Numbered from the stretch's first letter, positions 53,201 through 61,812 are shown. The stretch is 64,000 bases of DNA from Natribaculum breve (GCF_023008585.1 NZ_CP095390.1:806001-870000); one strand, 5' to 3'. Numbers and translations: made by a program. The notes: generated from the sequence alone by a model not told the origin.

Positions 53201-53369
53201 CGCGTACTACGGCGGCTTCTTCGAGTGGCCCCGCGAGAGCACCGGCGAGGAGATCGCTCGCTCGCTGGGCGTCTCGCAGCCGACGTTCAATCGGCACTTC
53301 CGGACGGCCGAACGGAAGCTGTACACGTTGTTGTTCGACGAGGGGGCCGTCGGGACCGATCGGGGATAA
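50256..53369 (+). CDS. Large HTH_10 regulator (receiver-like, PAS, GAF, Bat domain)
   Basis: 1037 residues starting at GTG 50256. Receiver-like domain 14-130 with an Asp in HCVVCDLES; PAS about 140-255 (YASPAIESETGYTPDDIERG), 260-365 (FALGSNWELTEVNEAARRLF) and 370-470; GAF about 485-640 and 660-810 (WLALVWIGEVDVATEAVSPR); bacterio-opsin-activator domain about 815-960; HTH_10 at the end (LTDQQLRALEAAYYGGFFEW, TGEEIARSLGVSQPTFNRHF). A one-component sensor and transcription factor; no His-kinase core. It is a larger paralog of the gene at 19131. It follows the sco-tlpA-ccdA operon by 220 bp, so redox or metal control is possible but unproven. Confidence 0.87.
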   Translation: MNGSRPVAVGDVVRVLVVGDSTRTDDATATLEAVFSGPSVLTARTTASALDRLADEDVHCVVCDLESEAAGTATVETIRERVPDLPVLALVDDGAVDALEAGSTDVLSPDDPPAVVAARVRHAVERFRLSSRATEGGRYRAVLDASNALVVVVDEDGDVAYASPAIESETGYTPDDIERGDLSRFVHPDDREDVSEMVAEVTSGSLGATARSTARIARVDGTWYVSDVTVTNRLDDPAVEGVVVTITPTEPAEAADEQLQAAIDRLDRPFFALGSNWELTEVNEAARRLFDQPVGELVGTVVWELLPESVAGTFYERFHEAGATDDVVEFETAYPPLETRLEVTVSPSESGVTVSAREVAAGERRDRLDLFESVVDALEDGVFVVEGTTVSLANAAVFDLVGVDTVVGRDLADLFDDDLAESIHERALSPVRLGAPLETTLAEERPVAISVTPLPEADRAVCVIRDATDRAAVRRALSTIREFRSVLVDAESRPEIYQAVVDAVAEVLAVDVVGGYLRDDDGLRPTAFATPGLDESSALERPTLEVEDPVLAEALETGDASVRDRSELESLFDGVGVRAERALVVPVGDDGVVIATTTDPTAFDDREVEFVETVAVLAAVAGTRLERERDLSRQSARLERLAAIDERKRAITRRLVRADTREEIERLVCEELAAIDWLALVWIGEVDVATEAVSPRAWAGEADDYLEAITVDLDRRDAEPAGRVAATRDVIEIENVVGEDRDREWRRAALDREFGSVLGVPLAYDESIYGTLTAYADRPAAFDDARDAFVELGETIAYAINAVETRRALLVDGVTELELAIDDEDDPLAALAGRADCTLELETVVPLSSDRATVFATVSDAPADAVLDAAADLESVASVRSIARRDDESLFELTLEAETIATTVADHGGVVRSVSAAGERTRLVVELPRGSDVRAFVQRLRRGHPTELLVRHERDRSTRTRRAFRDELRDRLTDQQLRALEAAYYGGFFEWPRESTGEEIARSLGVSQPTFNRHFRTAERKLYTLLFDEGAVGTDRG

Positions 53370-53613
53370 TACGACGTTTCGTGACGTCGCTCGAGAAGTC
53401 GCGTCGTCGCCGTCGGCGTAAACGACGTATTTCTCTCCCGTTTCGACGTTCTCGATCGATGATTCGTGAATACATATAGCGTCGATTCGGACGACGGTTT
53501 ACGTGTGTAGCGTGACGTTCCAGATACCGGGGACGACAAGGGAAGAAACGAATGCGTGTGTCCCCTGTAAGTAGTCATTACCGCGGCCGCCCGGGCTGGG
53601 CGGTGGTGGTATC

Positions 53614-54306
53614 GTGAGTACTGACGCCGTCGGCTCCGAGCGAGTAGTCCTCCGGTCGCGTGCGGAGGGAGGGATCGTCGCCGAAGTTCGTCTCGATCAC
53701 CCCGATCTGTTTCTCCGCCCGACCATTCGCCGGGCACCGGACGTGACGATCGAACCCGAGTACCGGACGGTCGTCGAGTCGGACCGGACGCTGCTGTACG
53801 TCACCGCCTACGGGAACGCGTTCGACGACTTCGAGGCGGCCGTCGACGTCGACCCGACCGTCACCGATCCGGTCTTGCTCGATCGCTACCCCGACCGGCG
53901 GGTCTACCGCGTCGAACTCACCGATCGCGCGATCACGTACACGTCGAAGACGGCCGAGGTCGGCGGCCGAGTCCTCGAGTGTACGAGCTGTCGCGACGGG
54001 TGGATCGTCCAGCTCCGGCTCCCGGACAGGGAGGCGCTCGTGGCGTTCAACGAGTACTGCCGGGACCGGGACGTCACCTTCCAGGTCAACCACCTGCAGC
54101 AAGCCGACGACGGGGAAGACGGCGTCGTCGGTCTCACCGCGAAACAACAGGAGCTGCTCACCGTCGCCTACGAGGAGGGCTACTTCGAAGTCCCGCGAGG
54201 CATCTCCCAGAGCGAACTTGCGGAACGACTGGACGTCTCGAAGTCCGCGATCTCCCAGCGCCTGCGCCGAGCGCTCGCCGAACTCTGTCGCGAGACGCTC
54301 ACGTAG
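53614..54306 (+). CDS. HTH_10 (Bat-like) transcriptional regulator
   Basis: 230 residues from GTG 53614. An N-terminal bacterio-opsin-activator-type ligand domain (IVAEVRLDHPDLFLRPTIRR ... VAFNEYCRDRDVTFQVNHLQ) and a C-terminal HTH_10 (LTAKQQELLTVAYEEGYFEV, ISQSELAERLDVSKSAISQR). LECTSCRDGW has two Cys that could sense redox or metal. The gene after it (54464) is on the same strand and may be cotranscribed. Confidence 0.85.
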   Translation: MSTDAVGSERVVLRSRAEGGIVAEVRLDHPDLFLRPTIRRAPDVTIEPEYRTVVESDRTLLYVTAYGNAFDDFEAAVDVDPTVTDPVLLDRYPDRRVYRVELTDRAITYTSKTAEVGGRVLECTSCRDGWIVQLRLPDREALVAFNEYCRDRDVTFQVNHLQQADDGEDGVVGLTAKQQELLTVAYEEGYFEVPRGISQSELAERLDVSKSAISQRLRRALAELCRETLT

Positions 54307-54463
54307 GCGCGAACGAAACGTACTTCACCCGCGCGGTCGAACTACTGACCTGACTTTCCGGCTCCTCCCGTTCGTCTCCGTTCGAGGCTATCGACGATCG
54401 ACCGATCCTTTCGCCGTCGTGCCGACGAGAACGGCCTCTCGCGCCAGCTGGAACCGCTCCACC

Positions 54464-55117
54464 ATGACCTCCACGAACCATCGACCGACGCTGGGTGAAT
54501 CGACAGTCGACGACCGGTCGCTTCCGGCCGATCTCCCGCCAGGGGCGACGATACTCGTCGCCGTCCCCGACTCGATCGAGCTTCCCTCGCTCCCGCTCGA
54601 GTTACTCGCCCGGTACGCCGCACCCGAGGACTGTGCGATCTGTGTGACGAGCCGACAGGGGGAGACGGCCGCGCTCGAGCCGACGATCGAGCACCTCACA
54701 CGCGAGCACGTCGCTGGCGTGGGCGTCGTCGACACGACGGCGGGTGAACGGTTGACCGCCCTCTACCGGCCGGTGCCGACGGTTTACACGCCCGTTCCGG
54801 GCGACATCGAGCGGACGACGGTCGCCCTCTCGGAACTCCAGCAGTCGTTTCCCTGTTCCGACCGGTTGCACCTGTCGATCACCTCGCTCTCGCCGATCGT
54901 CGAAGACGTAGACAGGTCGGCTGCGGCCGTCCTCGAGTCGTTTCTGACGGCGATCGACCGCGGCGATGGCGTCGCGACGGTCGGCCTCGAGTACACCCGC
55001 CACGACGCGGAGACGATGGATTCGCTCTCGGCAGTCGTCGACGGCGTCGTCTGGGTGGAACCGCGGTCGGACGGCGGGCTCGCACTCGAGTATCGATCCG
55101 CGAGAAGTCGTCGGTGA
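54464..55117 (+). CDS. Haloarchaeal hypothetical protein (DUF7504-like)
   Basis: 217 residues from the ATG at 54464 (MTSTNHRPTL). LPADLPPGATILVAVPDSIE and YTPVPGDIERTTVALSELQQ, then HLSITSLSPIVEDVDRSAAAVLESFL, resemble a degenerate RecA/KaiC-like fold without a Walker A lysine, as in the haloarchaeal family I know as DUF7504, which usually follows HTH_10 genes. A regulatory partner role is inferred from position. The frame is open upstream but overlaps the previous gene's antisense composition. Confidence 0.65.
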   Translation: MTSTNHRPTLGESTVDDRSLPADLPPGATILVAVPDSIELPSLPLELLARYAAPEDCAICVTSRQGETAALEPTIEHLTREHVAGVGVVDTTAGERLTALYRPVPTVYTPVPGDIERTTVALSELQQSFPCSDRLHLSITSLSPIVEDVDRSAAAVLESFLTAIDRGDGVATVGLEYTRHDAETMDSLSAVVDGVVWVEPRSDGGLALEYRSARSRR

Positions 55118-55136
55118 CGTGGGCGTGCGTCGAGGG

Positions 55137-55319
55137 TTAGTCGTCGTCGCGATCTTTCATCGCGCCGAGCTGTGAGACCAGTTCGTCGGTCGACGCGTCG
55201 GACTCGAAGGTCATCTCTCCCTCGTGTGCGTTCTCGTGTACGTTGACGGCTTCGACGTCCTCGTCGTCGGTGGCGGTCTGCTGTTGCTGCTCGGATTCGT
55301 CGTAGCTACCAAAACCCAT
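55137..55319 (-). CDS. Small acidic protein (DUF5786-like)
   Basis: 60 residues, MGFGSYDESEQ then a Gln/Thr/Asp linker and VNVHENAHEGEMTFESDAST, ending VSQLGAMKDRDDD. This matches a short family present in most haloarchaea that I recall as DUF5786. Very acidic, no membrane segment. Convergent with the gene before it. Confidence 0.75.
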   Translation of the reverse strand: MGFGSYDESEQQQQTATDDEDVEAVNVHENAHEGEMTFESDASTDELVSQLGAMKDRDDD

Positions 55320-55435
55320 ACTCGAGTTAGTGGGAACGCGAAGAAAGAAGCTTCGATTGCTGACGGACGACCGACCTCACACGAGCGTCCGTGACGATGC
55401 AAAAACATATCACTGATAATTTGAAACAAACACGC

Positions 55436-55828
55436 ATGTCAGACGATACCTCGAACACGCTCGTCAACGCGGTCGTCGGCGCGGTCGTGACCGTCGTCCT
55501 GTCGTTTCTGGGGGTCTCGCCGATCGTCGGCGGTGCCGTGGCGGGCTACCTCGAGCGGCGAGACGGTCTCCGGGTGGGTGCGATCTCGGGCGCAATCGCC
55601 GCGATTCCCATGGTGATACTGGTGTTTCTGTTCGTCGGGTTCTTCGGATTCCTCGCGACCGGCGCACCCGGATTCTTCGTCTTCTTCGCGGCGATCGCGC
55701 TGCCGTTCGTGTTGCTGTACTCGATCGGGCTGAGTGCTCTCGGCGGCTACGTCGGCGTCTACCTCGCCGACGAGTTCCGCGACGACCGGGATCGGCCGTC
55801 CGCTCGTTCCCCGCACGATCGCAGGTGA
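55436..55828 (+). CDS. DUF5518-like four-helix membrane protein
   Basis: 130 residues from the ATG at 55436 (MSDDTSNTL). Four hydrophobic helices at about 10-30 (VVGAVVTVVLSFLGVSPIVG), 45-75, 75-95 and 95-115, with the GGAVAGYLERRDGLRVGAISG loop typical of the haloarchaeal DUF5518 family. Function unknown. AT-rich sequence (AAAAACATATCACTGATAAT) at 55400-55420 supplies the promoter. Confidence 0.75.
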   Translation: MSDDTSNTLVNAVVGAVVTVVLSFLGVSPIVGGAVAGYLERRDGLRVGAISGAIAAIPMVILVFLFVGFFGFLATGAPGFFVFFAAIALPFVLLYSIGLSALGGYVGVYLADEFRDDRDRPSARSPHDRR

Positions 55829-56122
55829 GGTCGTCTGCGCCGGCTTCGCTGGGACCGCTCGAGACGACGTAGGCGCTGCCCAACGGCTCGTTCGCACTGG
55901 TTTCCGGCCAGTTGGCTCCGCTTACGCTGCGAGCGGCTGGCTGTTCGCTCGACGTACGCCGTCGTCTCACGGTAGCCGTCCGCTCTCGGTCGGCCTCGCG
56001 CCGTGAAAGTGAACGCGCGTTTCGTTACGGACCGACAAACGACCGTATCCGCGACGTTCTCGAGGACACGTCCGACGAATGATGTAACCAGATTACTTCG
56101 ACGCTACCGTCCGTGTTAGCCC
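55829..56122. other. Noncoding region upstream of the glmS leader
   Basis: No gene recognised. GC-rich noncoding DNA ending at the TATA element of the glmS leader. Confidence 0.5.
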
Positions 56123-56133
56123 GTCTATAGTAA
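56123..56133 (+). promoter_or_regulatory. TATA element of the glmS leader
   Basis: GTCTATAGTAA here recurs exactly at 59882-59892 before the small zinc-ribbon gene, in both cases 26-27 nt before an ATG (56160 and 59920). This fits an archaeal TATA box for a leaderless start. Confidence 0.55.
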
Positions 56134-56159
56134 TGGGTCGAGCACCGCTGGATGCTATC

Positions 56160-56327
56160 ATGTCAGTGCACCGCTTGCCGTCTCGACCGACGTTCACCGA
56201 CGGTCGGCCGACTACGACGTGGGATCCAGCCGCTGTCGGTGTACCCGTCGCTTCGCCCTCTATCGACGTTTCCGTCTCTCGAACCGATCGAAACGAGCGC
56301 GAACCGGTGACGGGGGTGAGTCCCTGA
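56160..56327 (+). CDS. Putative leader ORF overlapping the glmS start
   Basis: 55 codons from ATG 56160 (MSVHRLPSRP ... REPVTGVSP). Its TGA overlaps the glmS ATG (TGATG), the same coupling seen between tlpA and ccdA, and its ATG lies at leaderless distance from the TATA element at 56123. A GGGGGTGA string near its end can serve as the glmS ribosome-binding site. The peptide is not acidic and matches no family I know, so a regulatory leader peptide or a chance frame are both possible. Confidence 0.4.
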   Translation: MSVHRLPSRPTFTDGRPTTTWDPAAVGVPVASPSIDVSVSRTDRNEREPVTGVSP

Positions 56328-58141
56328 TGTGTGGCATCATCGGACACGTTGGCGACGGTGACGCGATAGACACGCTCATCACCGGACTCGAGAACCTCGA
56401 GTACCGCGGCTACGACTCCGCCGGCGTCGCCGTCCAGAACGGCTCCGGCATCGCGATACAGAAACGCTCCGGGCGGGTCTCGGAACTGAAAGAGTCGATC
56501 GAGGACAGGCCGCTCAAGGGACGGGTCGGGATCGGCCACACCCGCTGGAGCACGCACGGCCCGCCGACCGACGAGAACGCCCACCCGCACACGAACTCGA
56601 CTGCGGACGTCGCCGTCGTCCACAACGGGATCATCGAGAACTACGCCGACCTCAAGGCGCGTCTCGAACGCGAGGGCCACGAGTTCACCAGCGACACCGA
56701 CACCGAGGTGATCCCGCATCTCATCCAGCAGTACCTCGACGAGGGCGTCGAGAACGAGGCCGCCTTCCGGCGGGCGATCGACGAACTCGAGGGGAGCTAC
56801 GCCGTCGCGGTGATGCTGTCCGGCGAACACGCCCTTTACGCCGCGCGGCGGGGGTCGCCGCTGGTCGTGGGCGTGGAAGACGACGAGTTCTTCCTGGCGA
56901 GCGACGTCCCCGCGTTTCTCGAGTACACCGACGAGGTGGTCTACCTCGAGGACGGCGACGTCGCGATCGTCCGTCCCGACGGCGTCGAGTTCACGGACCT
57001 CGACGGCGACCCGGTGAGTCGGAGCCTGGAGACGGTCAACTGGGACCCCGAACAGACCGGCAAGGGCGAGTACGACCACTTCATGCTCAAGGAAATCTTC
57101 GAACAGCCGACCTCGCTCGCCCAGGCCATCGAGGGACGAACCGACCCGGAGACGGAGGCGGTCCACCTCGAGGGGTTCGGTCCCGGGACGTTCGACGGCG
57201 TCGAGACCGTCCAGTTGATCGCCTGTGGCACCTCGTACCACGCTGCCCTCTACGGCTCGCTCGTGTTGAACCAGGCCGGCATCCCCTCCCGAGCGCTGCT
57301 GGCGAACGAGTACAGCGTCTGTGCCCCGCCGGTCGACGAGGAGACGCTGGTCGTCGCGGTCAGCCAGAGCGGCGAGACGGCCGACACGCTCTCTGCGCTC
57401 CGGGAGGCGACGGCCGAGGGTGCACGGACCCTGACGGTCACGAACGTCGTGGGCTCGACGGCGGCCCGCGAGGCCGACGACTCGCTGCTCATCCGGGCCG
57501 GGCCGGAGATCGGCGTCGCCGCGACGAAGACGTTCTCCTCGCAGGCGGTCGTCCTCGAACTGCTCGCACACCGCCTCACGCGCGACGTGCTCGGCACCTC
57601 GCCGTTCGACCTCGAGTCGTTCCTGCCGGAACTCGATCGGCTCCCCGGCCGACTCGAGGGACTCCTCGAGTCCACCGACGCGAAAGCGATCGCCCGGCGA
57701 TACCAGGGGAGTCGGTCGTACTTCTTCATCGGTCGGGGGCTCGGCTACCCGGTCGCACTCGAGGGCGCGCTGAAGTTCAAGGAGATCACCTACGAGCACG
57801 CCGAAGGCTTCGCCTCTGGCGAACTCAAACACGGTCCGCTCGCGCTCGTGACGCCGGAGACGCCGGTGTTCGCGGTGTTCACCGGACAGGAGGACGAGAA
57901 GACGCTGAAAAACGCAGAGGAAGCCCAGACCCGCGGTGCGCCCGTCGTCGCCGTCTGTCCGGACGACCACAGGGCGACCGAGGTCGCCGACGCACACCTC
58001 GAGATACCCGCGACTGATCCGGAACTCGCCGGACTGCTCGCGAACGTCCAGCTCCAGCTCGTCTCGTATCACGCGGCCGACCTGCTCGGACGGCCGATCG
58101 ACAAGCCGCGGAACCTGGCGAAAAGCGTCACCGTCGAGTAG
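56327..58141 (+). CDS. glmS: Glutamine-fructose-6-phosphate aminotransferase
   Basis: 604 residues from ATG 56327. MCGIIGHVGD gives the N-terminal Cys nucleophile of the Ntn glutaminase domain (1-220; HTRWSTHGPPTDENAHPH, NGIIENYADLK). Two SIS isomerase domains follow (about 280-420 with ACGTSYHAALYG and VSQSGETADTL; 450-590 with FIGRGLGYPVALEGALKFKE). The C-terminus ends NLAKSVTVE as in the family. It makes glucosamine-6-phosphate from fructose-6-phosphate and glutamine, the entry into UDP-GlcNAc synthesis. glmU follows convergently and glmM is nearby. Confidence 0.97.
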   Translation: MCGIIGHVGDGDAIDTLITGLENLEYRGYDSAGVAVQNGSGIAIQKRSGRVSELKESIEDRPLKGRVGIGHTRWSTHGPPTDENAHPHTNSTADVAVVHNGIIENYADLKARLEREGHEFTSDTDTEVIPHLIQQYLDEGVENEAAFRRAIDELEGSYAVAVMLSGEHALYAARRGSPLVVGVEDDEFFLASDVPAFLEYTDEVVYLEDGDVAIVRPDGVEFTDLDGDPVSRSLETVNWDPEQTGKGEYDHFMLKEIFEQPTSLAQAIEGRTDPETEAVHLEGFGPGTFDGVETVQLIACGTSYHAALYGSLVLNQAGIPSRALLANEYSVCAPPVDEETLVVAVSQSGETADTLSALREATAEGARTLTVTNVVGSTAAREADDSLLIRAGPEIGVAATKTFSSQAVVLELLAHRLTRDVLGTSPFDLESFLPELDRLPGRLEGLLESTDAKAIARRYQGSRSYFFIGRGLGYPVALEGALKFKEITYEHAEGFASGELKHGPLALVTPETPVFAVFTGQEDEKTLKNAEEAQTRGAPVVAVCPDDHRATEVADAHLEIPATDPELAGLLANVQLQLVSYHAADLLGRPIDKPRNLAKSVTVE

Positions 58142-58189
58142 CCGGCTCCGTCGGCTTTTGCGTTCTGCTCACCGTCCAGCCCGGACCCG

Positions 58190-59371
58190 TCAGCGGTCCC
58201 GGTCGACCGTCTCGCCGGGTCGCGTCCGGGCGTCGGCCTCGAGTTTCAGCCCCGGCGTCAGGCTCGTGTTGATCCCCGTCTTGACGCCGTCGCCGGCGAC
58301 GACGCCGAACTTGCGCCGGCCGGTCGAGATTCGCTCGCCTTTGACGGTGAACTTCACGCTCGCGTCGTCGTGACGGAGGTTCGCGACGGTCGTCCCCGCG
58401 CCGAAGTTGACGTCTCGACCGAGGACGCTGTCGCCCACGTACGAGAGGTGGCCGACGGTCGCACCCGGCGAGAGGACGCTGTTTTTCACCTCGACCGCGT
58501 GGCCGACCTTCGCCCCCTCGTCGATCAGGGTCGCACCCCGAACGTAGGCGTTCGGCCCGACGGTCGCACCCGAGCGGATCAGCGCCGGCCCCTCGATCAC
58601 GACGCCCGATCGCACCGTCGCGCCCTCCTCGACGACGACGTCGCCCTCGAGGGTCGCCCCGTCGCTGACGTCGCCGTCGATGCGGCGCTCGAGGTCGCCG
58701 AGTTTCCACTCGTTGGCCTCGAGCAGCTCCCACGGTCGGCCGACGTCGAGCCAGCGCTCGAGCGTGATCGGCGTGACGGCGTACTGGTCGATCACTTTCG
58801 CGAGGACGTCGGTGATCTCGTGTTCGCCGCGTTCGCTCCGGGGGACCTCGAGCCACTCTCGAGCGCGTTCGGGGAAGGCGTACGCGCCGGCGTTGGCGAG
58901 GTTCGTCGGCGGATCGGCGGGTTTCTCGACGATGTCCGTGACGGTGCCGTCGGTGGTGCTGAGGACGCCGTAGTTGCTCGGATCGTCGACCTCGATCGCG
59001 CAGACGGCCGGCGCTTCCTCGAAGAGCCGGGCGATCGCGTCGGGATCGTAGAGGTTGTCTCCGTTGAGCACCGCGAAGGGGCCGTCGAGACGGTCGCTCG
59101 CGGCGTTGACCGCGTGTGCCGTCCCCGCCTGTTCCTCCTGGACGGCGTAGCTGATCGGGACGTCCCGGTACGTCTCACCGAAGTACTCCCGGACGGTCGC
59201 TGCCTCGTACCCGATCACGAGGACGACCTCGTCTGCACCGGCGTCGATCGCCGCGTCGACGGTGTGTGCGACGAGCGGTCGATCGGCGACGGGAAGCATC
59301 GGCTTCGGAAGAGACGCAGACAGCGGTCGGATACGCGTCCCTTCGCCTGCTGCGAGAACCACGGCTTTCAT
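58190..59371 (-). CDS. glmU: Bifunctional sugar-1-phosphate nucleotidyltransferase/acetyltransferase (GlmU-like)
   Basis: 393 residues. N-terminal nucleotidyltransferase domain (MKAVVLAAGEGTRIRPLSAS, PKPMLPVADRPL, LNGDNLY metal site, VVEKP-like IVEKPADPPTN) to about residue 225, then a left-handed beta-helix acetyltransferase domain (hexapeptide-like repeats GATLEGDVVVEEGATVRSGV to about 345) ending GVKTGINTSLTPGLKLEADA. Archaeal enzymes of this build acetylate GlcN-1-P and form UDP-GlcNAc. A TATA-like GTATATTTATCC at 59398-59410 (minus strand) lies about 27-40 bp before the ATG. Confidence 0.92.
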   Translation of the reverse strand: MKAVVLAAGEGTRIRPLSASLPKPMLPVADRPLVAHTVDAAIDAGADEVVLVIGYEAATVREYFGETYRDVPISYAVQEEQAGTAHAVNAASDRLDGPFAVLNGDNLYDPDAIARLFEEAPAVCAIEVDDPSNYGVLSTTDGTVTDIVEKPADPPTNLANAGAYAFPERAREWLEVPRSERGEHEITDVLAKVIDQYAVTPITLERWLDVGRPWELLEANEWKLGDLERRIDGDVSDGATLEGDVVVEEGATVRSGVVIEGPALIRSGATVGPNAYVRGATLIDEGAKVGHAVEVKNSVLSPGATVGHLSYVGDSVLGRDVNFGAGTTVANLRHDDASVKFTVKGERISTGRRKFGVVAGDGVKTGINTSLTPGLKLEADARTRPGETVDRDR

Positions 59372-59410
59372 CGATACTTCACAGTAGCGAAACCCCGTGG
59401 ATAAATATAC

Positions 59411-59881
59411 GGATGATAATACCGTCCGACCTCCGCGTTCGCGTGCCGTACCCGAGTCGAGTTCGTGGTCGACCGCCGCTCGCTCGGCTCGCGTCGTCCA
59501 ACTGGACGAACCGGTTCACACCGATCGCGTCTCACGGCCCGTCGCCGCTCGCGGCGGCCGTTCGAGTGCGAATGTCCAGTGACTGGTGTCGGCAGGATCA
59601 CTCGAGGTCGACCCGCGCCGATCCCGTCCGGCGTTCGACGGCCGTCTCGATCAGTCGCCGTCAGCACTCGGCGGGTGCTCCGTTCGTCCACGTCTGGAAC
59701 CGCGTACGGACGACCTGTCGCCGCGTCGAGCACGACACCCCGTCTAAACGAGATATTACGCTACGGAAATCGTGAATTTCTGCCGGACGTGACTGTGGTA
59801 GCCGTTGCCTTGTGAGCGGAGACGCACGCTCGAGTACGATCGACGAACCGCGTTTTTGGCTCTCGCGTTCGGCGTTATGCG
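59411..59881. other. Noncoding gap between glmU and the small zinc-ribbon gene
   Basis: About 470 bp. Open frames on both strands are Arg/Ser-rich shadows. A single half-site CTGCCGGACGTGAC near 59780 resembles the end of the fold-back elements but has no partner. Confidence 0.5.
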
Positions 59882-59892
59882 GTCTATAGTAA
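59882..59892 (+). promoter_or_regulatory. TATA element of the small zinc-ribbon gene
   Basis: GTCTATAGTAA, followed 27 nt later by the ATG at 59920. It supports that ATG over a GTG at 59896. Identical to the element upstream of glmS. Confidence 0.55.
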
Positions 59893-59919
59893 ATAGTGTT
59901 CTATCGCAACCAGTTGACG

Positions 59920-60129
59920 ATGTCGACGGAATCATCCGACACGAAGTGGACGCCGATGACGTCCCGTTCCCAGACGACCGCCCCTCGCTGTGTCAACTGC
60001 GGCCACCAGGTAACCCGACAGTTCGCCCGCGTCTTCGGAGACAATCGCGACGTCGTCCACGCCTGTCCCGAGTGTTCGACCTACCGCGAGATGAAGACGT
60101 CCGACTACATCCCCGAAGAAGTCCGCTAG
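59920..60129 (+). CDS. Small zinc-ribbon protein (DUF7563-like)
   Basis: 69 residues from the ATG at 59920 (MSTESSDTKW). APRCVNCGHQVTRQFARVFG and VVHACPECSTYREM hold two CxxC pairs forming one zinc ribbon, as in a haloarchaeal small-protein family I recall as DUF7563. Another Met 12 residues in is an alternative start. It lies between glmU and glmM but a link to amino-sugar metabolism is not indicated by the sequence. Confidence 0.75.
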   Translation: MSTESSDTKWTPMTSRSQTTAPRCVNCGHQVTRQFARVFGDNRDVVHACPECSTYREMKTSDYIPEEVR

Positions 60130-60222
60130 ACGCGGACGCTCGTCGACCGCTTTCTCTCTTTTCTGCCGGCGATTCGCCAGGCGACAGGCGTCGAGTCGCG
60201 ATCGGTGTACTCCCCAGTCGTC

Positions 60223-61536
60223 TCACGTCGCGTCGGTGACGATCTCCGTCGCGTCGGCGTACAGTTGTTCGGTCCGCCCTTCGTCGCGGGCCTCCGCCGT
60301 GATCCGTACGAGCGGCTGGGTCCCGCTCTTTCGAACGAGGAACCAGCCGTCGCCGGCGTCGACGCGGACGCCGTCTAAGGTGTCGACGTCGTCGTATCGA
60401 TCCGCCACGGTCTCGCGAACCCGATCCATGACGGCGTCCTTGTCCGCGACCTCGACCGAATTACGTCGGATCGGGTACGTCTCGACGCTCGCGGCGAGTT
60501 CCGAGAGCGGACCGCGGTCGGCGACCAGTTCGACGAGTTTACACGCCGCGAGTGGCCCGTCGGGACAGAGCGTCTCGTCCGGCCAGATCCACGCGCCGCT
60601 GGGTTCGCCGCCGAAGACGACGTCGTCGTCGGTGGCGCGTTCGGCGACGTAGACGTCGCCGACTCGAGTTCTGGTCAGCGACGCGCCCACGTCAGCCAGC
60701 GCGTCGTCGACGGCGAGACTCGTGTCGACGGGCGCAGCGACTCGATCGCCGTCGCCCGCGGCGTTTCGCGCGAACAGCGCCAGCAGGACGTCTTTCGGGA
60801 CGAACGTGCCGGTCTCGTCGACGGCCATCGTCCGGTCCGCGTCGCCGTCGTGGGCGATCCCCACCGTCGCGTCGGTGCTCTCGAGGACGGTCGCGAGCGT
60901 CTCGAGCGTCTCCTCGTTCGGTTCGCTCGGCCGACCGGGGAAACTCCCGTCCTGCTGGCCGTTTAACGTCTTGACCTCACAGCCGAGGTCGTGCAGCACG
61001 CGCGCGGTGATTCCACCCGCACCGTTGCCGACGTCGACGACGACGCTCGGCGGGTCGTCGATCGACACCGCCTCCCGCAACGCCGTCGCGTGGTGGTCGA
61101 TCGCACCCTCGCGGCGGTGGCGCGAGCCGAGGCCGTCCCACGGTTGCAGGTCGTAGTCGTCGCTCTGTACGCGCTCCGTGATCGCCGCCCGCTGGTCGGG
61201 GCCGAACGCCTTTCCGGACGGCGTCCAGAGTTTGATCCCGTTGTCCGTCGCGGGGTTGTGCGACGCCGTCACCACGACGCCGGCGTCGGCCTCGAGTCGC
61301 TCGACGGCGCGGGCGATCGTCGGCGTCGACGCGACGCCGACCTCGAGGACGTCCGCCCCACACTCTCGCAACCCCGCGGTCAGTGCGTCGAGTAACACGA
61401 CGCCGCTCTCGCGGACGTCGCGGCCGACGACGACCCGGTCGTACCCGTCCGAGGCGACGGCGCGCCCGACCGACAGCGCGAGGTCGGCAGTCACGTCCGT
61501 CCCTACCGCACCGCGGATGCCACTCGTTCCAAACAT
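60223..61536 (-). CDS. glmM: Phosphoglucosamine mutase
   Basis: 437 residues. MFGTSGIRG at the N-terminus, VVTASHNPATDNGIKL with the phosphoserine near residue 90, IAHDGDADRTMAVDETG metal-binding loop near residue 225, FGGEPSGAWIWP sugar-binding loop and VRKSGTQPLVRIT phosphate-binding loop near 400. It interconverts glucosamine-6-P and glucosamine-1-P, joining GlmS to GlmU. FGGEPSG rather than GEQSG is a common archaeal form; some archaeal relatives also accept other sugars. Confidence 0.9.
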   Translation of the reverse strand: MFGTSGIRGAVGTDVTADLALSVGRAVASDGYDRVVVGRDVRESGVVLLDALTAGLRECGADVLEVGVASTPTIARAVERLEADAGVVVTASHNPATDNGIKLWTPSGKAFGPDQRAAITERVQSDDYDLQPWDGLGSRHRREGAIDHHATALREAVSIDDPPSVVVDVGNGAGGITARVLHDLGCEVKTLNGQQDGSFPGRPSEPNEETLETLATVLESTDATVGIAHDGDADRTMAVDETGTFVPKDVLLALFARNAAGDGDRVAAPVDTSLAVDDALADVGASLTRTRVGDVYVAERATDDDVVFGGEPSGAWIWPDETLCPDGPLAACKLVELVADRGPLSELAASVETYPIRRNSVEVADKDAVMDRVRETVADRYDDVDTLDGVRVDAGDGWFLVRKSGTQPLVRITAEARDEGRTEQLYADATEIVTDAT

Positions 61537-61812
61537 GCACTAGCGTGTTACGGGAGAGCCGGTTATTATGTCTGTATTAAACGTCGATCGCTGCCGATTC
61601 ACGCCGTTCGAGCGAGCGGTGCGAGACGACCCCGTCGATCGGCAGGTCGATCGAACCGGTTTCGTCGAACCGGCGGTTTCGACCCCGATCACGGGAGAGG
61701 CGGCGGTTCTCGAGACTGTCGTTTCCGCCAATGTAACGAGTTAATAACTCCCTATATTTCTAAACGGTCTGTGACGTACTTATATGGCCCCCTCGACAGC
61801 GGAGGTGAAGAG
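61537..61812. other. Divergent promoter region glmM / regulator pair
   Basis: No gene. Rightward TATA candidates are CCTATATTTC (61751-61760) and ACTTATATGG (61778-61787). A strong ribosome-binding site GGAGGTGA lies at 61801-61808, so a short leader rather than leaderless start is likely for the gene at 61813, favouring the first TATA box. Leftward, a TATA-like box (CATAATAACC on the minus strand) precedes glmM. Confidence 0.55.

Noticed and set aside
55829..56326. glmS ribozyme or riboswitch upstream of glmS
   Set aside because: I could not find the conserved ribozyme core, and that class is known from bacteria; the leader ORF is the better-supported feature.
56093..58072. 659-residue minus-strand open frame
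   Set aside because: Antisense shadow of glmS.
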